From NCBI GenBank assembly GCA_022800625.1, contig JAAWQR010000021.1, forward strand, positions 1-45,630: a DNA stretch of 45,630 nt, in the 5' to 3' direction. Positions 14,909 through 23,924 of this stretch are shown here, piece after piece. Origin of the DNA: Clostridiales bacterium. Lineage in GTDB: Bacteria; Bacillota; Clostridia; Oscillospirales; CAG-272. The notes beneath the pieces are model-generated. The model did not search any database. It had not been told where the DNA came from and was given only the letters and a program-made list of their open reading frames with translations. The position numbers and the translations under genes were made by a program. How positions within the stretch are numbered: the stretch's first letter is position 1; each line of letters starts with the position of its first letter.

Positions 14909-16072
14909 TTAATATACTGTCGAAGTATAATCGCGGTCTACGGTGATTACCGCGCAGTATGTGCTGTCAAGTGTCCAAATTCCTTCCCGTATCATGAAAC
15001 AAAGCTGTTCCTCGGATATCGGAAGCTCATGCGCTACTACAATATCGAAAATTAGATTTGTGTGCGTTATTCCAAATACGGCGCGGAAATCGTGCATAGA
15101 TATCGGTGAGGACAGCTCACAAGATATCTCGTCTATAACGCCGCGCACAGCGGACTTAAGTGAATTTATCCTCTCATCGTGCGGGAATACGGGATCAAGG
15201 TGTATCACCAAATGAATTCCAAGTTCACGCAGTATATCGTTTTCGATATTATCTATCGTGTCATGACTTTTCATTATTTCCTCATCAGCGTCCATTTCAA
15301 CGTGAACAGATGCAAAGAAGCGTCCTGTTCCGTAATTGTGCATGACAAGATCGTGAATCCCGTAAACACCGTCATATGATTTAATCTTTTTAACGACTGT
15401 TTCTACGGTTTCAATGTCGGGAGCTGTGCCGAGCAGAGTGTCGGAGGATTCCTTTATAAGTTTAATACCGAGAAACAGAATATATGCAGCAATCAGGCAT
15501 CCGAGTACACCGTCAGTTGCACCTCCCGTATAAGGAGTAAGAAAGATACCGATAATGATTGCTGAGGTTGCGGCAACATCACCTATACTGTCTGCCGCGG
15601 TTGCGGCAAGAGTTGCAGAGTCTATTTTTTTGCCCGTTCTGCGGAAGAAATATGCAAGAAAAAGTTTGAAAAGAACGCTGATTCCCATAATTACTACGGC
15701 TACAGTGCCGTAACTCGCACTTTCGCCCGAAATAATGCTGTCAATCGATCCCTTAAACAGTTCAAGTCCGAGTACCGTGATGATAATTGAAATAAATAAG
15801 GTTGACAGATATTCAAAACGGGCATGGCCGTATGGGTGCTTTCTGTCCGCAGGCTTTGACGAGAATATATATCCGACCATCATGATAATTGAAGAGCCTG
15901 CGTCAGAAAGGTTATTTACAGCGTCGGCAATGATGGCAACGCTTGAAAATAAAATTCCGGCTGTTATCTTCATTGCAAACAGAACGAGATTTACCGCAAT
16001 TCCGACAATACCTGCGTTGCGCCCGACTTTTGCCCTCTCAGCGGCTGTATATTCTTTCGATAATTTTTCCAT
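14909..16072 (-). CDS. Cation diffusion facilitator (CDF) metal exporter
   Basis: A 387-residue inner-membrane transporter with the six-helix CDF core in roughly the first 215 residues, a cytoplasmic C-terminal domain (about 215-300) and an additional ~85-residue C-terminal extension. Motifs seen are IADAVNNLSDAGSSI in TM2, HPYGHARFEYL after TM2, and a second site around TM5 (AATAADSIGDVAATS). The TM2 site has Asn where Zn exporters have His and Fe/Zn YiiP types have Asp, which may point to manganese or other divalent ions. Specificity is not settled by sequence. It is monocistronic, or followed by nothing on this strand. Confidence 0.9.
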   Translation of the reverse strand: MEKLSKEYTAAERAKVGRNAGIVGIAVNLVLFAMKITAGILFSSVAIIADAVNNLSDAGSSIIMMVGYIFSSKPADRKHPYGHARFEYLSTLFISIIITVLGLELFKGSIDSIISGESASYGTVAVVIMGISVLFKLFLAYFFRRTGKKIDSATLAATAADSIGDVAATSAIIIGIFLTPYTGGATDGVLGCLIAAYILFLGIKLIKESSDTLLGTAPDIETVETVVKKIKSYDGVYGIHDLVMHNYGTGRFFASVHVEMDADEEIMKSHDTIDNIENDILRELGIHLVIHLDPVFPHDERINSLKSAVRGVIDEISCELSSPISMHDFRAVFGITHTNLIFDIVVAHELPISEEQLCFMIREGIWTLDSTYCAVITVDRDYTSTVY

Positions 16073-16120
16073 TGATGTCGAAAAACCTTTCTGCTTTATA
16101 TGTGAATTTCAGGAATCTGT

Positions 16121-16753
16121 TTACTTATTCTTTTTGCATGCAGGAAGAATGAGATATTTCGCATAAGGCAGATTTTCTATCCAATCGCATACTTCATGCC
16201 ATTCTGCAAGCTTATGGCCGCGGCGGGCACAGTATATGTTTATGAGATTTTCGTAGCTTAAAGTACAGGTTCTCATTTGATTATAGCTTGACGGCAGAAG
16301 CTGGATCATATCGTTCCAATACAACTTGTCTTTTGTTTCGTTATATTTTACACGAGCGTCCTCGAGACACTTAATTATGCTGTCAAGGCAGGTAAGGGCT
16401 GTACCCGACATGCGGTCATGACTGAAATCGTCGAGGGAAAATTCTTTTGAGTGGATCTTGTGCATGGTACTGCATGAATTTGCGACTGTGCCGACCTTAT
16501 ATGTATCATATTCTTTCCACCAGTAAAGAGGCGCGGTTATATCAACGGAAACTATAATCTGGCGGATGAATTTTCTGTGATCGGGTCCTGAGCTGACAAG
16601 ACGGCGACCGAGATCAAGGTCTGCTTCCCCGAGGATATAATTGCCCTTTTCATCATATTTGCTGTCGCTTTTTGCCCAACTGTTAAGCGGATTGCGAGCA
16701 CCTCTCAGCGCGCCTTCAAAATTCATAACGGAAGTTCTTTCAAGCTTTATCAT
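16121..16753 (-). CDS. ThyX-superfamily-like protein of unknown function
   Basis: A 210-residue protein I do not recognise firmly. The layout (YWWKEYDTYKVGT, then SCSTMHKIH, then LPSSYNQMRTCTLSYENLINIY and HKLAEWHEVCDWI) resembles a diverged flavin-dependent thymidylate synthase fold of the kind found in clostridial phages and chromosomes. The RHRxxS flavin/nucleotide motif of ThyX is not present, so catalytic activity is doubtful. The start is set at the second ATG (16753), because GGAGG lies inside the first codons of the longer reading frame, with eight nt spacing. It is separated by 49 bp from the CDF gene and may be co-transcribed with it. Confidence 0.6.
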   Translation of the reverse strand: MIKLERTSVMNFEGALRGARNPLNSWAKSDSKYDEKGNYILGEADLDLGRRLVSSGPDHRKFIRQIIVSVDITAPLYWWKEYDTYKVGTVANSCSTMHKIHSKEFSLDDFSHDRMSGTALTCLDSIIKCLEDARVKYNETKDKLYWNDMIQLLPSSYNQMRTCTLSYENLINIYCARRGHKLAEWHEVCDWIENLPYAKYLILPACKKNK

Positions 16754-16879
16754 ATAGCGATCCTCCATAATACATAATTACATATAGTATATCATATTCT
16801 TAGATTTTAGACAATATAAAAATTTCAATTTTAAAAGGGCGGAGTTTTTCCTGTTTTATGTTGAAAATCGCCAGGCGTA

Positions 16880-16908
16880 TTTACATTATTTTCTGTTTAT
16901 GTTATAAT
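16880..16908 (+). promoter_or_regulatory. Promoter without an adjacent coding region
   Basis: TTTACA (16880-16885), 17-nt spacer, TATAAT (16903-16908). No reading frame begins for more than 550 bp. The start of the transcript would hold TGCC (16921-16924)/GGCA (16945-16948) and a perfect stem TGAGCAT (16955-16961)/ATGCTCA (16974-16980). The promoter could make a small RNA or a long leader for the GNAT gene. Confidence 0.45.
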
Positions 16909-17040
16909 AAAAATGTTAAATGCCAAAGTGTCGATATGCGGCACGGCAAAATGCTGAGCATCGCCATGTGGTTATGCTCACGGACTCTTTTACTTTGATT
17001 GTGCTGCAGAGATTGCATATCCACTTATCGCACTTTTTTT

Positions 17041-17275
17041 CGTGAAAAAAGATGCACAAAAAAAGCCTTCCGGGGCTGAACCCTACTTCCGCGCAACTGA
17101 ATGCAGTCGAAGCACGCCTCCTTACTTATGCTCCGAGAAAACACCCGCGCGATACGCATAGCGATTATCGCTCCGTTATTTTCCTGAAATGAAGTTTACG
17201 GGGACATGGTGACGGCAATTTCCCAAAATGCAGAGATTGCTCCGCAGGAGAGTTTGGTGCTACAGATATCATCCT
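17041..17275 (+). repeat. Left arm of long imperfect inverted repeat flanking the GNAT gene
   Basis: This arm matches, in reverse complement, the sequence at about 18135-18350. The best block is 17174-17216 against 18198-18240, with 40 of 43 positions identical. A second block is AAAGCCTTCCGGGG (17062-17075) against 18313-18326, and a third covers the GAGATTGCTNNGCAG stretch near 17232. A similar but not identical arm on each side suggests two old copies of a dispersed repeat or the ends of one element. Confidence 0.75.
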
Positions 17276-17306
17276 GTACTTGACGCGTTACTTTGATGCG
17301 TGTACG

Positions 17307-17348
17307 CATAACTTCTGCGCCGCTTGCCAAAATTTCGCAGAAGTTATG
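17307..17348 (+). repeat. Perfect 13-bp hairpin upstream of GNAT
   Basis: CATAACTTCTGCG (17307-17319) and CGCAGAAGTTATG (17336-17348) are perfectly complementary with a 16-nt loop. It lies between the left repeat arm and the GNAT gene and has no T tract. Confidence 0.7.
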
Positions 17349-17469
17349 TAACCTATCTGCGACTTGATTATATTCTCAAATCATAAGTTCATTAAAAGTT
17401 GAGCAATGTAACCATTCTGATAAATTGTTAAGCTAAATGAATATAGATTTCAAATTTCGAGGTAATAAA

Positions 17470-18000
17470 ATGGATACGATAGAATTGTCAGAACCTTCCG
17501 AAGAGTACGCAGATGATATTTTGAAATTTAAACAAGAAATAATGGACTCTGATGACAATGATAAGTTTGCCGGGTGCGGAAATTTAGATAGTTGTTCATC
17601 AATACAAGATTGGATATATGATACTAAGATCATGAGCAATCCCGATACATGTCCTATCGGAAGAGTCCCATCTAACATATACATTGCAGTCAGAAAAACT
17701 GACAATAAAATCGTTGGAATAATTGATCTGAGACATCATATTGATACACCGATATTGAGCACATGGGGAGGGCATATAGGTTATACCGTTCGTCCATATG
17801 AACGCAATAAAGGTTATGCAACACAAATGCTGAAGCTTAATTTACTTAATGCAAAAAAGCGCGGAATTGATAAACTTCTTCTTGTTTGTAATACAGACAA
17901 TATCGGAAGTGAGAAAACAATTTTGAACAACGGCGGTACATTTGAAAGTACACTCGTTATAGATGATGCCATAGTAAAAAGATACTGGATTACAATTTAA
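17470..18000 (+). CDS. GNAT-family N-acetyltransferase (RimJ/RimL-like)
   Basis: A 176-residue GNAT enzyme that would transfer an acetyl group from acetyl-CoA to an amine of a small molecule or protein N-terminus. Motifs are IGYTVRPYERNKGYATQML (CoA-binding R/Q-x-x-G-x-G/A region), followed by AKKRGIDKLLLVCNTDN and SEKTILNNGGTFE, as in RimJ/RimL-type members. The start is ATG 17470 with GAGG at 17459-17462. Upstream ATG 17437 lacks a site. The gene is visibly more AT-rich than its neighbours and is enclosed by long inverted repeats, which points to horizontal acquisition. Confidence 0.88.
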   Translation: MDTIELSEPSEEYADDILKFKQEIMDSDDNDKFAGCGNLDSCSSIQDWIYDTKIMSNPDTCPIGRVPSNIYIAVRKTDNKIVGIIDLRHHIDTPILSTWGGHIGYTVRPYERNKGYATQMLKLNLLNAKKRGIDKLLLVCNTDNIGSEKTILNNGGTFESTLVIDDAIVKRYWITI

Positions 18001-18134
18001 GCATATAAATCAACTCATATAAAACTTATTTTTACAAAAACGAAATAATATGACATCAACTCATGATATTACGCTATACGGAAACGTATAAGAATATTTA
18101 CAAATCGTTGGCATAAGCCTAACTTATAGCTCTT

Positions 18135-18350
18135 TGAACTGAGTGCTGTCTATAGTTAAGCCTCTACTGCAGAGCAATCTCGATATTTTGAGCGATAGCC
18201 GTTACCATGTCCCCGTAAACTTCATTTCAAAAAAATAACGAAGCAGTCTGTTCACAGACTGCGCAGAGGTTTTCGCGGAGCACAGTAAGGGGGCAGCTTC
18301 TGGGGGATTTTCCCCCGGAAGGCTTTCTTTGTGCCCGTTTCTTTCACGAA
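18135..18350 (-). repeat. Right arm of inverted repeat, hairpin-rich
   Basis: Reverse-complement match to 17041-17275. This arm carries three compact hairpins: GCAGTCTGT/ACAGACTGC (18243-18262), GGGGGA/TCCCCC near 18302-18316, and GTTTCTTTC/GAAAGAAAC near 18337-18356. The region 18001-18428 has no coding sequence I can support. Confidence 0.7.
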
Positions 18351-18428
18351 AGAAACGGCAATATGCGGCTCCGCACGCACTGCGGAATAATAAAAACTAA
18401 AGAAAAAACAGAAAGGCGGCGCATACAT

Positions 18429-18623
18429 ATGAAAATTCCCCGTATATCGATCGGAGATAAACTGGAGCTGAAAAAAAAACACCCATGCGGATCAAAAATA
18501 TTTAGCGTAATGAGAGTCGGCAGTGACATCAGAATAGTATGCGACGGATGCGGACGCGACATGATGTGGGAGCGCGAAAAGCTCGAAAAGGCTATCAAAC
18601 GAATTATTCCTGCTGAAAAGTAA
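18429..18623 (+). CDS. DUF951-family small protein
   Basis: A 64-residue protein: ISIGDKLELKKKHPCGSKIF, VMRVGSDIRIVCDGCGRDMM, then a helical end WEREKLEKAIKRII. This is the DUF951 pattern, with the HPCG and CxGCGR segments, common in Firmicutes. Function is unknown; the Cys/His residues might bind metal or nucleic acid. I start at ATG 18429, where family similarity begins, rather than the upstream in-frame ATG 18363, which lies in the repeat. It is followed 53 bp later by the YfhO-type gene. Confidence 0.85.
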   Translation: MKIPRISIGDKLELKKKHPCGSKIFSVMRVGSDIRIVCDGCGRDMMWEREKLEKAIKRIIPAEK

Positions 18624-18676
18624 GATCAGGCAATCTCAGATTCATACAAATCATACGAAAGGTACGACTTAAAATT

Positions 18677-21574
18677 ATGAATGAAGATATAAAAAAAGAG
18701 TGTGATATAACGGAAAATAAAGCTTCCGCGGCAGGTGCCGTTCAGTCGGTAAGCCACGGACGTGCGATCTCTTATAAAAATTATTTTAAATCAGATGAGA
18801 ACGAATCAATCTATTTGCAAAAAGAAAAGCTTTCCTCACGTATTTTATGTGGGATAAAGAGCACTCCGCGAAATATTCGCCGCTTCTTTTACGGCAAAAA
18901 ATATCTCGGATTTTGTTTTCTTGCACCGTTTGTCCTGATGGCTCTCATATATGTTGCAATGGGCGTGTGGCCTGTTTCAAATAATTCCGCGCTTGTGCTC
19001 GACCTCAACGCGCAGTATGTGTATTTCCTTGAAAAATTTCGCTCCATAATTGCTGAAGGCGGAAGCTTTTTGTACTCATTTGAGCGTGCGCTCGGCGGTG
19101 AATTCATGGGAATATTCGCCTACTATATCGCAAGTCCGTTTAATCTAATAACACTTCTGTTTCCAAAGGAATTTATGACCGAGGCGCTCCTTCTCATTCT
19201 TCTGCTTAAATGCGGCGCGTCGGGATTTACTTTCGGTATTTTTCTTCACGGAACAAGAGGAGAACGCCGACCTACAGCAACGCTTATCTTCTCGACAATG
19301 TACGCTCTTTCCGCTTTTGCTGTCGTCATGCAGCACAATCTCATGTGGACAGATAACATTATCTGTCTGCCGCTCATAATGCTCGGTATTGACAGGATCA
19401 TTAAATACCGCAAAGCGGGAACATATACACTTTTCCTTGCAGCAGCCGTGCTCAGCAATTTCTACATCGGATATATGACGTGTATCTTTGTTGCAGTATA
19501 CTTTTTTGTCAGATTTTTCTCGCTTACACGCGAAGAGAGAAATCCGCTTCATATAAAGGCTCATTTTATAAGGACTCTCGGTCGTATCGGGATTTTTTCT
19601 CTCGTTGCCGTCATGATCTCCGCCGTTGTAGTGTTTACAGCGTATTATTCGCTCAGCTTCGGCAAGCTTGAATTTTCCGAGCCGAATTTTGCCCCGTCAC
19701 AGCTTTATAATTTTACCGACATTTTATCAAAAATATATTTCGGCTCATATGATTCCGTGCGCCCCGAGGGTATGCCGTTCTTATACTGCGGAATGATGAT
19801 GCCTCTGCTTGCACCTCTTTATTTTATCACTCCCGGAATTGCGCCGCGTAAAAAAATCGGCGCGGGCGTACTGATGTTGTTCTTCACGGTCAGCTTCAAT
19901 CTAACCACAGCCGACCTTATCTGGCACGGCTTCCAAAAGCCAAACTGGCTTAACGCGCGCTTTACATTTATTTTTGTAATGGTGGCGCTTATTATGGCAT
20001 ATGAGGTGTTTATCAGGATATCACGTCTCGGATACGGCAAGGTTGTCGCCTGCGGAGCAGTGCTTGTTTTAATCCTGTTTATTTTACAGGCTCTTGAGGT
20101 GGAAAATCTGCCTACATTCAGGGCAGTTTGGGCATCCGTGGGCATAATCGGTCTGTATCTTGCAATAATGCGCTTCACTCATGCAGGAGCCTCTTCAAAA
20201 GGACTCAGCATATCGGCAATCGCACTCGTTATAATAATGTGCGGCGAAATGTTCGCCGCAGGAGTAGTAAATCTGTATGCGCTTGATGAAGACGTTGTGT
20301 TCTCTTCAAGAGATTCTTACAGAGATTTTCTCGATCCGTATATTGAGGCGATTTCTGAAAACACCGATGACGGTTTCTACCGTGCTGAGAAGCTCAAACA
20401 TCGCAAGCCGAACGATAACTTTGCACTTGGACTGCGCGGACTTTCAAATTCGACATCAACGCTTAACGCAAGCGTGATCGATCTTTTGGAGAGTTTCGGA
20501 TTTACCTCAAAGTCTCATTGGTCAAAATATGTCGGCGGTACGCTTCCGTCAGATTCCTTCTTCGGTATAAAATATCTGTATGTTGACAGTGTGAATGATA
20601 AGCTTCCGCAGTATATTTCCGATTTCTATAAGAAGATCGGCGAAACGGACGCCGGTATAGAAACCTACGAAAATCCGTATGCGCTGTCCGTAGCCTTTGC
20701 CGCATCAAGCCTTATTTCGGATATTGATATCAGCGAAGAGGAATATGACACACCGTTTGACGTGATGAATGCTGTTTACGGCGCAATATGCGGAGATTTC
20801 GGAATAAAAGTTTGGGAGAAACAGAAGATAGAAGAAACGCTTCATTCAGACTGTACTGTGCTGAATGTTCAGGATAATCATACGGGGTATGAAAAATCGG
20901 GAGAAAATAGTTCTCCAAGTATGACATACAGAGTAAAGCCAAACACAGATTCGCCTATATATATGTACATTCCCTCAAAGTGGCCTCGCAAGGCAACCTT
21001 GAGCGTTGACGGTATGGGTTACGGAAATTATTTTACTAATGACTCGCACGCAATAATTGAACTCGGAAGTCATGAAAAAAATAAGACATTTTCAGTCAGT
21101 TTTGCACAGCAGGAAGACAAAATGTATATGAAGAACTGTGACAGCTATTTCTATACGTTTAACAGCGATGCAATGGACAGTATAGCGGAACAGCTTGCTG
21201 ATTCTCAGTTTGAAATAACTTATCATTCTGAAAACAGGCTTGAGGGAAACATTTCAGTTGCAGATGAAGAATCGGTCTTTATGACGACGATCCCGTATGA
21301 TGAGGGATGGAACATTACCTGCGACGGAGAACCGGTCGAATATGACAAGACGCTTGGTTCTCTCATATCCTTCCCCGTATCAAAAGGCACACACGAAATA
21401 AAAATGAATTACTGTTCTGAGGCATTTAAAACGGGGATTAGTCTTACCTGTGTCGGAATGGGAACTTTCGCAGCGCTTACAGCATGTGAATTTGTATGGC
21501 GCAGATATTTGCGCGCAGCTTGCGTGAGAAAAATAAAATGTCTTAGATCAAAGCGAGGAGTCAGAGCAAAATGA
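18677..21574 (+). CDS. YfhO-family polytopic membrane protein
   Basis: A 965-residue protein. An N-terminal cytoplasmic region of about 75 residues precedes many transmembrane helices, from GFCFLAPFVLMALIYVAMGV through roughly residue 530, with the GT-C-like loop around LDLNAQYVYFLEKFRS. A large extracytoplasmic domain of about 350 residues follows, then a final helix (TGISLTCVGMGTFAALTACEF) and a basic tail. YfhO proteins are proposed glycosyltransferase-like enzymes; in Bacillus, YfhO has been linked to glycosylation of lipoteichoic acid. That link to this protein is family inference. It overlaps ruvA by four nucleotides (ATGA). Confidence 0.88.
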   Translation: MNEDIKKECDITENKASAAGAVQSVSHGRAISYKNYFKSDENESIYLQKEKLSSRILCGIKSTPRNIRRFFYGKKYLGFCFLAPFVLMALIYVAMGVWPVSNNSALVLDLNAQYVYFLEKFRSIIAEGGSFLYSFERALGGEFMGIFAYYIASPFNLITLLFPKEFMTEALLLILLLKCGASGFTFGIFLHGTRGERRPTATLIFSTMYALSAFAVVMQHNLMWTDNIICLPLIMLGIDRIIKYRKAGTYTLFLAAAVLSNFYIGYMTCIFVAVYFFVRFFSLTREERNPLHIKAHFIRTLGRIGIFSLVAVMISAVVVFTAYYSLSFGKLEFSEPNFAPSQLYNFTDILSKIYFGSYDSVRPEGMPFLYCGMMMPLLAPLYFITPGIAPRKKIGAGVLMLFFTVSFNLTTADLIWHGFQKPNWLNARFTFIFVMVALIMAYEVFIRISRLGYGKVVACGAVLVLILFILQALEVENLPTFRAVWASVGIIGLYLAIMRFTHAGASSKGLSISAIALVIIMCGEMFAAGVVNLYALDEDVVFSSRDSYRDFLDPYIEAISENTDDGFYRAEKLKHRKPNDNFALGLRGLSNSTSTLNASVIDLLESFGFTSKSHWSKYVGGTLPSDSFFGIKYLYVDSVNDKLPQYISDFYKKIGETDAGIETYENPYALSVAFAASSLISDIDISEEEYDTPFDVMNAVYGAICGDFGIKVWEKQKIEETLHSDCTVLNVQDNHTGYEKSGENSSPSMTYRVKPNTDSPIYMYIPSKWPRKATLSVDGMGYGNYFTNDSHAIIELGSHEKNKTFSVSFAQQEDKMYMKNCDSYFYTFNSDAMDSIAEQLADSQFEITYHSENRLEGNISVADEESVFMTTIPYDEGWNITCDGEPVEYDKTLGSLISFPVSKGTHEIKMNYCSEAFKTGISLTCVGMGTFAALTACEFVWRRYLRAACVRKIKCLRSKRGVRAK

Positions 21575-22221
21575 TATACACCTTATGCGGAATAATTACG
21601 GAATCTGATATAGCGTCGTCATCGGTTGTAGTAGAATGCGGCGGAGTAGGATACAGGCTGACCGTTACTGCAAATACTTTGGCAACTCTGCCGACTCCGA
21701 TTTACAATCCCGACGGAACATGTGCCGCAGGTGAAAAAGTCAGAGTATATACTCACATGTCCGTTAAGGAAGATGCGGTAGAGCTGTTTGGTTTTAGCAC
21801 GAAAGCGGAGCTTGACGCGTTTAAACTTTTGATATCAGTTTCGGGAGTTGGTCCGAAAGCGGCAATGGCGATACTTTCTTTGTTTACACCTCAAAAACTT
21901 GCCTTTACCGTTGCCGCAGAGGACACCAAATCTATCTCTCGTGCGCCGGGAGTAGGCGGAAAGACTGCTGCAAGGGTTGTTCTTGAGCTTAAAGATAAGC
22001 TTATGAAGGCGTTTCCCGAATTTGATATTCAGAATGTGCAAGGTAATGTCAAGACTACAGAAGCTTCTGCCGACAAGGGCAAAATGGCAGATGCAAGGGA
22101 TGCTCTTGCCGTTCTCGGCTACTCGCGCTCGGAGATTGCTGCCGCAATGAAGAATGTCGATATGAGCGGTTCGGTAGAGGAGATAATCAGGGAATCGCTT
22201 GCGTCCTTGATGAAGCAGTAA
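21571..22221 (+). CDS. ruvA: Holliday junction branch migration complex subunit RuvA
   Basis: A 216-residue RuvA. The N-terminal OB domain (MIYTLCGIITESDIASSSVV, VYTHMSVKEDAVELFGF) is followed by helix-hairpin-helix motifs (LLISVSGVGPKAAMAILS, ISRAPGVGGKTAARVVLELKDKL) and a C-terminal RuvB-binding three-helix domain (ARDALAVLGYSRSEIAAAM). It binds four-way junctions and loads RuvB. RuvB is not adjacent. The next locus is a broken gene on the opposite strand, so ruvB must be elsewhere. Translation is coupled to the YfhO gene through ATGA. Confidence 0.97.
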   Translation: MIYTLCGIITESDIASSSVVVECGGVGYRLTVTANTLATLPTPIYNPDGTCAAGEKVRVYTHMSVKEDAVELFGFSTKAELDAFKLLISVSGVGPKAAMAILSLFTPQKLAFTVAAEDTKSISRAPGVGGKTAARVVLELKDKLMKAFPEFDIQNVQGNVKTTEASADKGKMADARDALAVLGYSRSEIAAAMKNVDMSGSVEEIIRESLASLMKQ

Positions 22222-22286
22222 TTCGGTTGTTTTGTAATATTATAAAGAAAATAAAAACTATCTTTAGTTAAACTGAAGCCGTCTAC

Positions 22287-23691
22287 TTACGCGTAGCGGA
22301 AAGTAGTATAAGCTCCCGATATTGCAGTAAATGCGTTGATATCATTATCATATGTACGGGATATTTTATCTTTATAGTTTTCAAAAAGGGAGGTGTCGAT
22401 ATTTACATTCAGCACTGATTTTTGATTTTCTTCAAGGAATGCTTCGGAATCCTTTATAAGCGAGCGAACCTTTGACGATATTGTTTTGCTGTCGGAAAGA
22501 GATACTGCGCCCAATGTCAGATCGGCGTTCGAGTCAAATATATTATCTGCCGTAACTTTCAGCTCTGCTGCGGAATTTGCGGGGATTGTGAGCGAATATG
22601 TTTTCTCATAAAAGTCGCCTGCTTTTCCGATCGTGTTTTTCAAGGCTTCGGAAGTTAGAGCCGGGGTATCCTCTCCGTCAAGGAAAAGTTCTGTCTTGGC
22701 GCTTGTAGATGAAATCGACGCCGTATAAGTGAGTATTCTCTCACTTTCCGATTTCGGAACCGATACGGAATATCCGAAGCATGTTTCGTCATCTTGTTCG
22801 GACGCTATCAATATAATTCCCGACGTATCGTATCCATGGCGGGTAGGATATCCGTCAGACCATGCGAACGACGTCTTGAAATCTTTATACGTTTCATAAT
22901 AATCTGCGTCAATTGTTATAGTTTTTACGGCAAATTCCGAAGTGCCGTCCTATTCGGTCGGCATAATTTCCACAGACATTCCGTACTGTTCATCTATAGC
23001 GGAGTACTCATAAATTCCGCGATCGTTAAGCACGCCTGAAAGTCCCGATGCATCGTTATAGCCGTACAGCCAAACATATAATGCGTCCCAATCCTCACGG
23101 TCGCTGATTGACGGAATCATAACCACGGCATAATTTTCTCCTTCCGTTACAGGAATGGACAAATTTAGATTTACTGCATTTACAGAGCCGCCGGCATCGA
23201 CCTGTGTCAGCGTTGTTTCATACAAAGCGTTGCCGGTCGGAGCATTATTGCCGTCTGCCTTATAAACGCTTACATTCAAGTCGCCGGGATTTTCATCGTA
23301 ATTCCGCTGAATATCAAGAGCTAAACCAAGTTTTGTAAGGATGCCGTTTCTGTCGGCTGTAAAAATTTTAAAAGCCTGTTTATTGCGGTTTTTAACTCCG
23401 ATTTTTACTCCGTTTTCCGACATATTATTGATGTTTGAATCAACCGTTAAAGCATCTTTGTTTTCATTTCTTTTTAACTGTGACGAAAAACATTGCCTCT
23501 CCCGGAACACTCCAGCTCATGCTTCCTTCCTCAGTAAGGTCTCTGATCTTTGCTGCGGTATCGTGAGCAAACATTTCAACCCGTCCGTCTGAGGTATAAA
23601 GCGCGGTATTTTTCTCGGCTGACACCGAGATGGGAATACATCCGAAGAGCATTGCGGCTGCTACTACAGCCGACATAAATCGTTTTCTCAT
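22287..23691 (-). pseudogene. Broken gene for a secreted protein (frameshift plus in-frame amber stop)
   Basis: Three open segments on the minus strand read as one protein of about 467 residues. The start at 23691 has a signal peptide (MRKRFMSAVVAAAMLFGCIP, then SVSA). The frame changes between about 23470 and 23500, at an A-rich stretch. The second segment continues to a TAG at 22950-22952. The third resumes in exactly the same frame (DGTSEFAVKTITIDADYY) to 22287. The content is beta-rich, with no catalytic motif I recognise. It is probably an extracellular beta-sandwich or adhesin-like protein. It could also be two assembly errors in one gene. Confidence 0.75.
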
Positions 23692-23829
23692 AAGTCTCTC
23701 CTGTTTTTATGATAAGTTCATCATTATTTTTGCTTTAGCTATGTAATAAGTATAGCGTTGATATATTAATATCGTATTAACATAAGAAATTTTGATGAAA
23801 TTTATTCAAAATATTTTATCACAATGTCA

Positions 23830-23872
23830 AAACACTGAGGAAATATCATTTTTTGATATCTCCTCAGTGTTT
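23830..23872. terminator. Long bidirectional terminator hairpin
   Basis: AAACACTGAGGAAATATCA (23830-23848) pairs with TGATATCTCCTCAGTGTTT (23854-23872) with one mismatch and a T-only loop. It lies downstream of the solute-binding protein gene on the minus strand. Confidence 0.85.
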
Positions 23873-23924
23873 GTTATACTGTAATTTTTGACGAATGTCA
23901 GCATAATAGAGAAAAAGTTAATTT

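Noticed and set aside
22950-22952. Amber codon read as pyrrolysine
   Set aside because: No pyl genes or related methyltransferase features are visible and the protein is not of that kind.
23464-23510. Programmed -1 frameshift
   Set aside because: The A-rich run lacks a proper X XXY YYZ heptamer and there is no convincing stimulatory stem; with an amber codon downstream, gene decay or assembly error is simpler.
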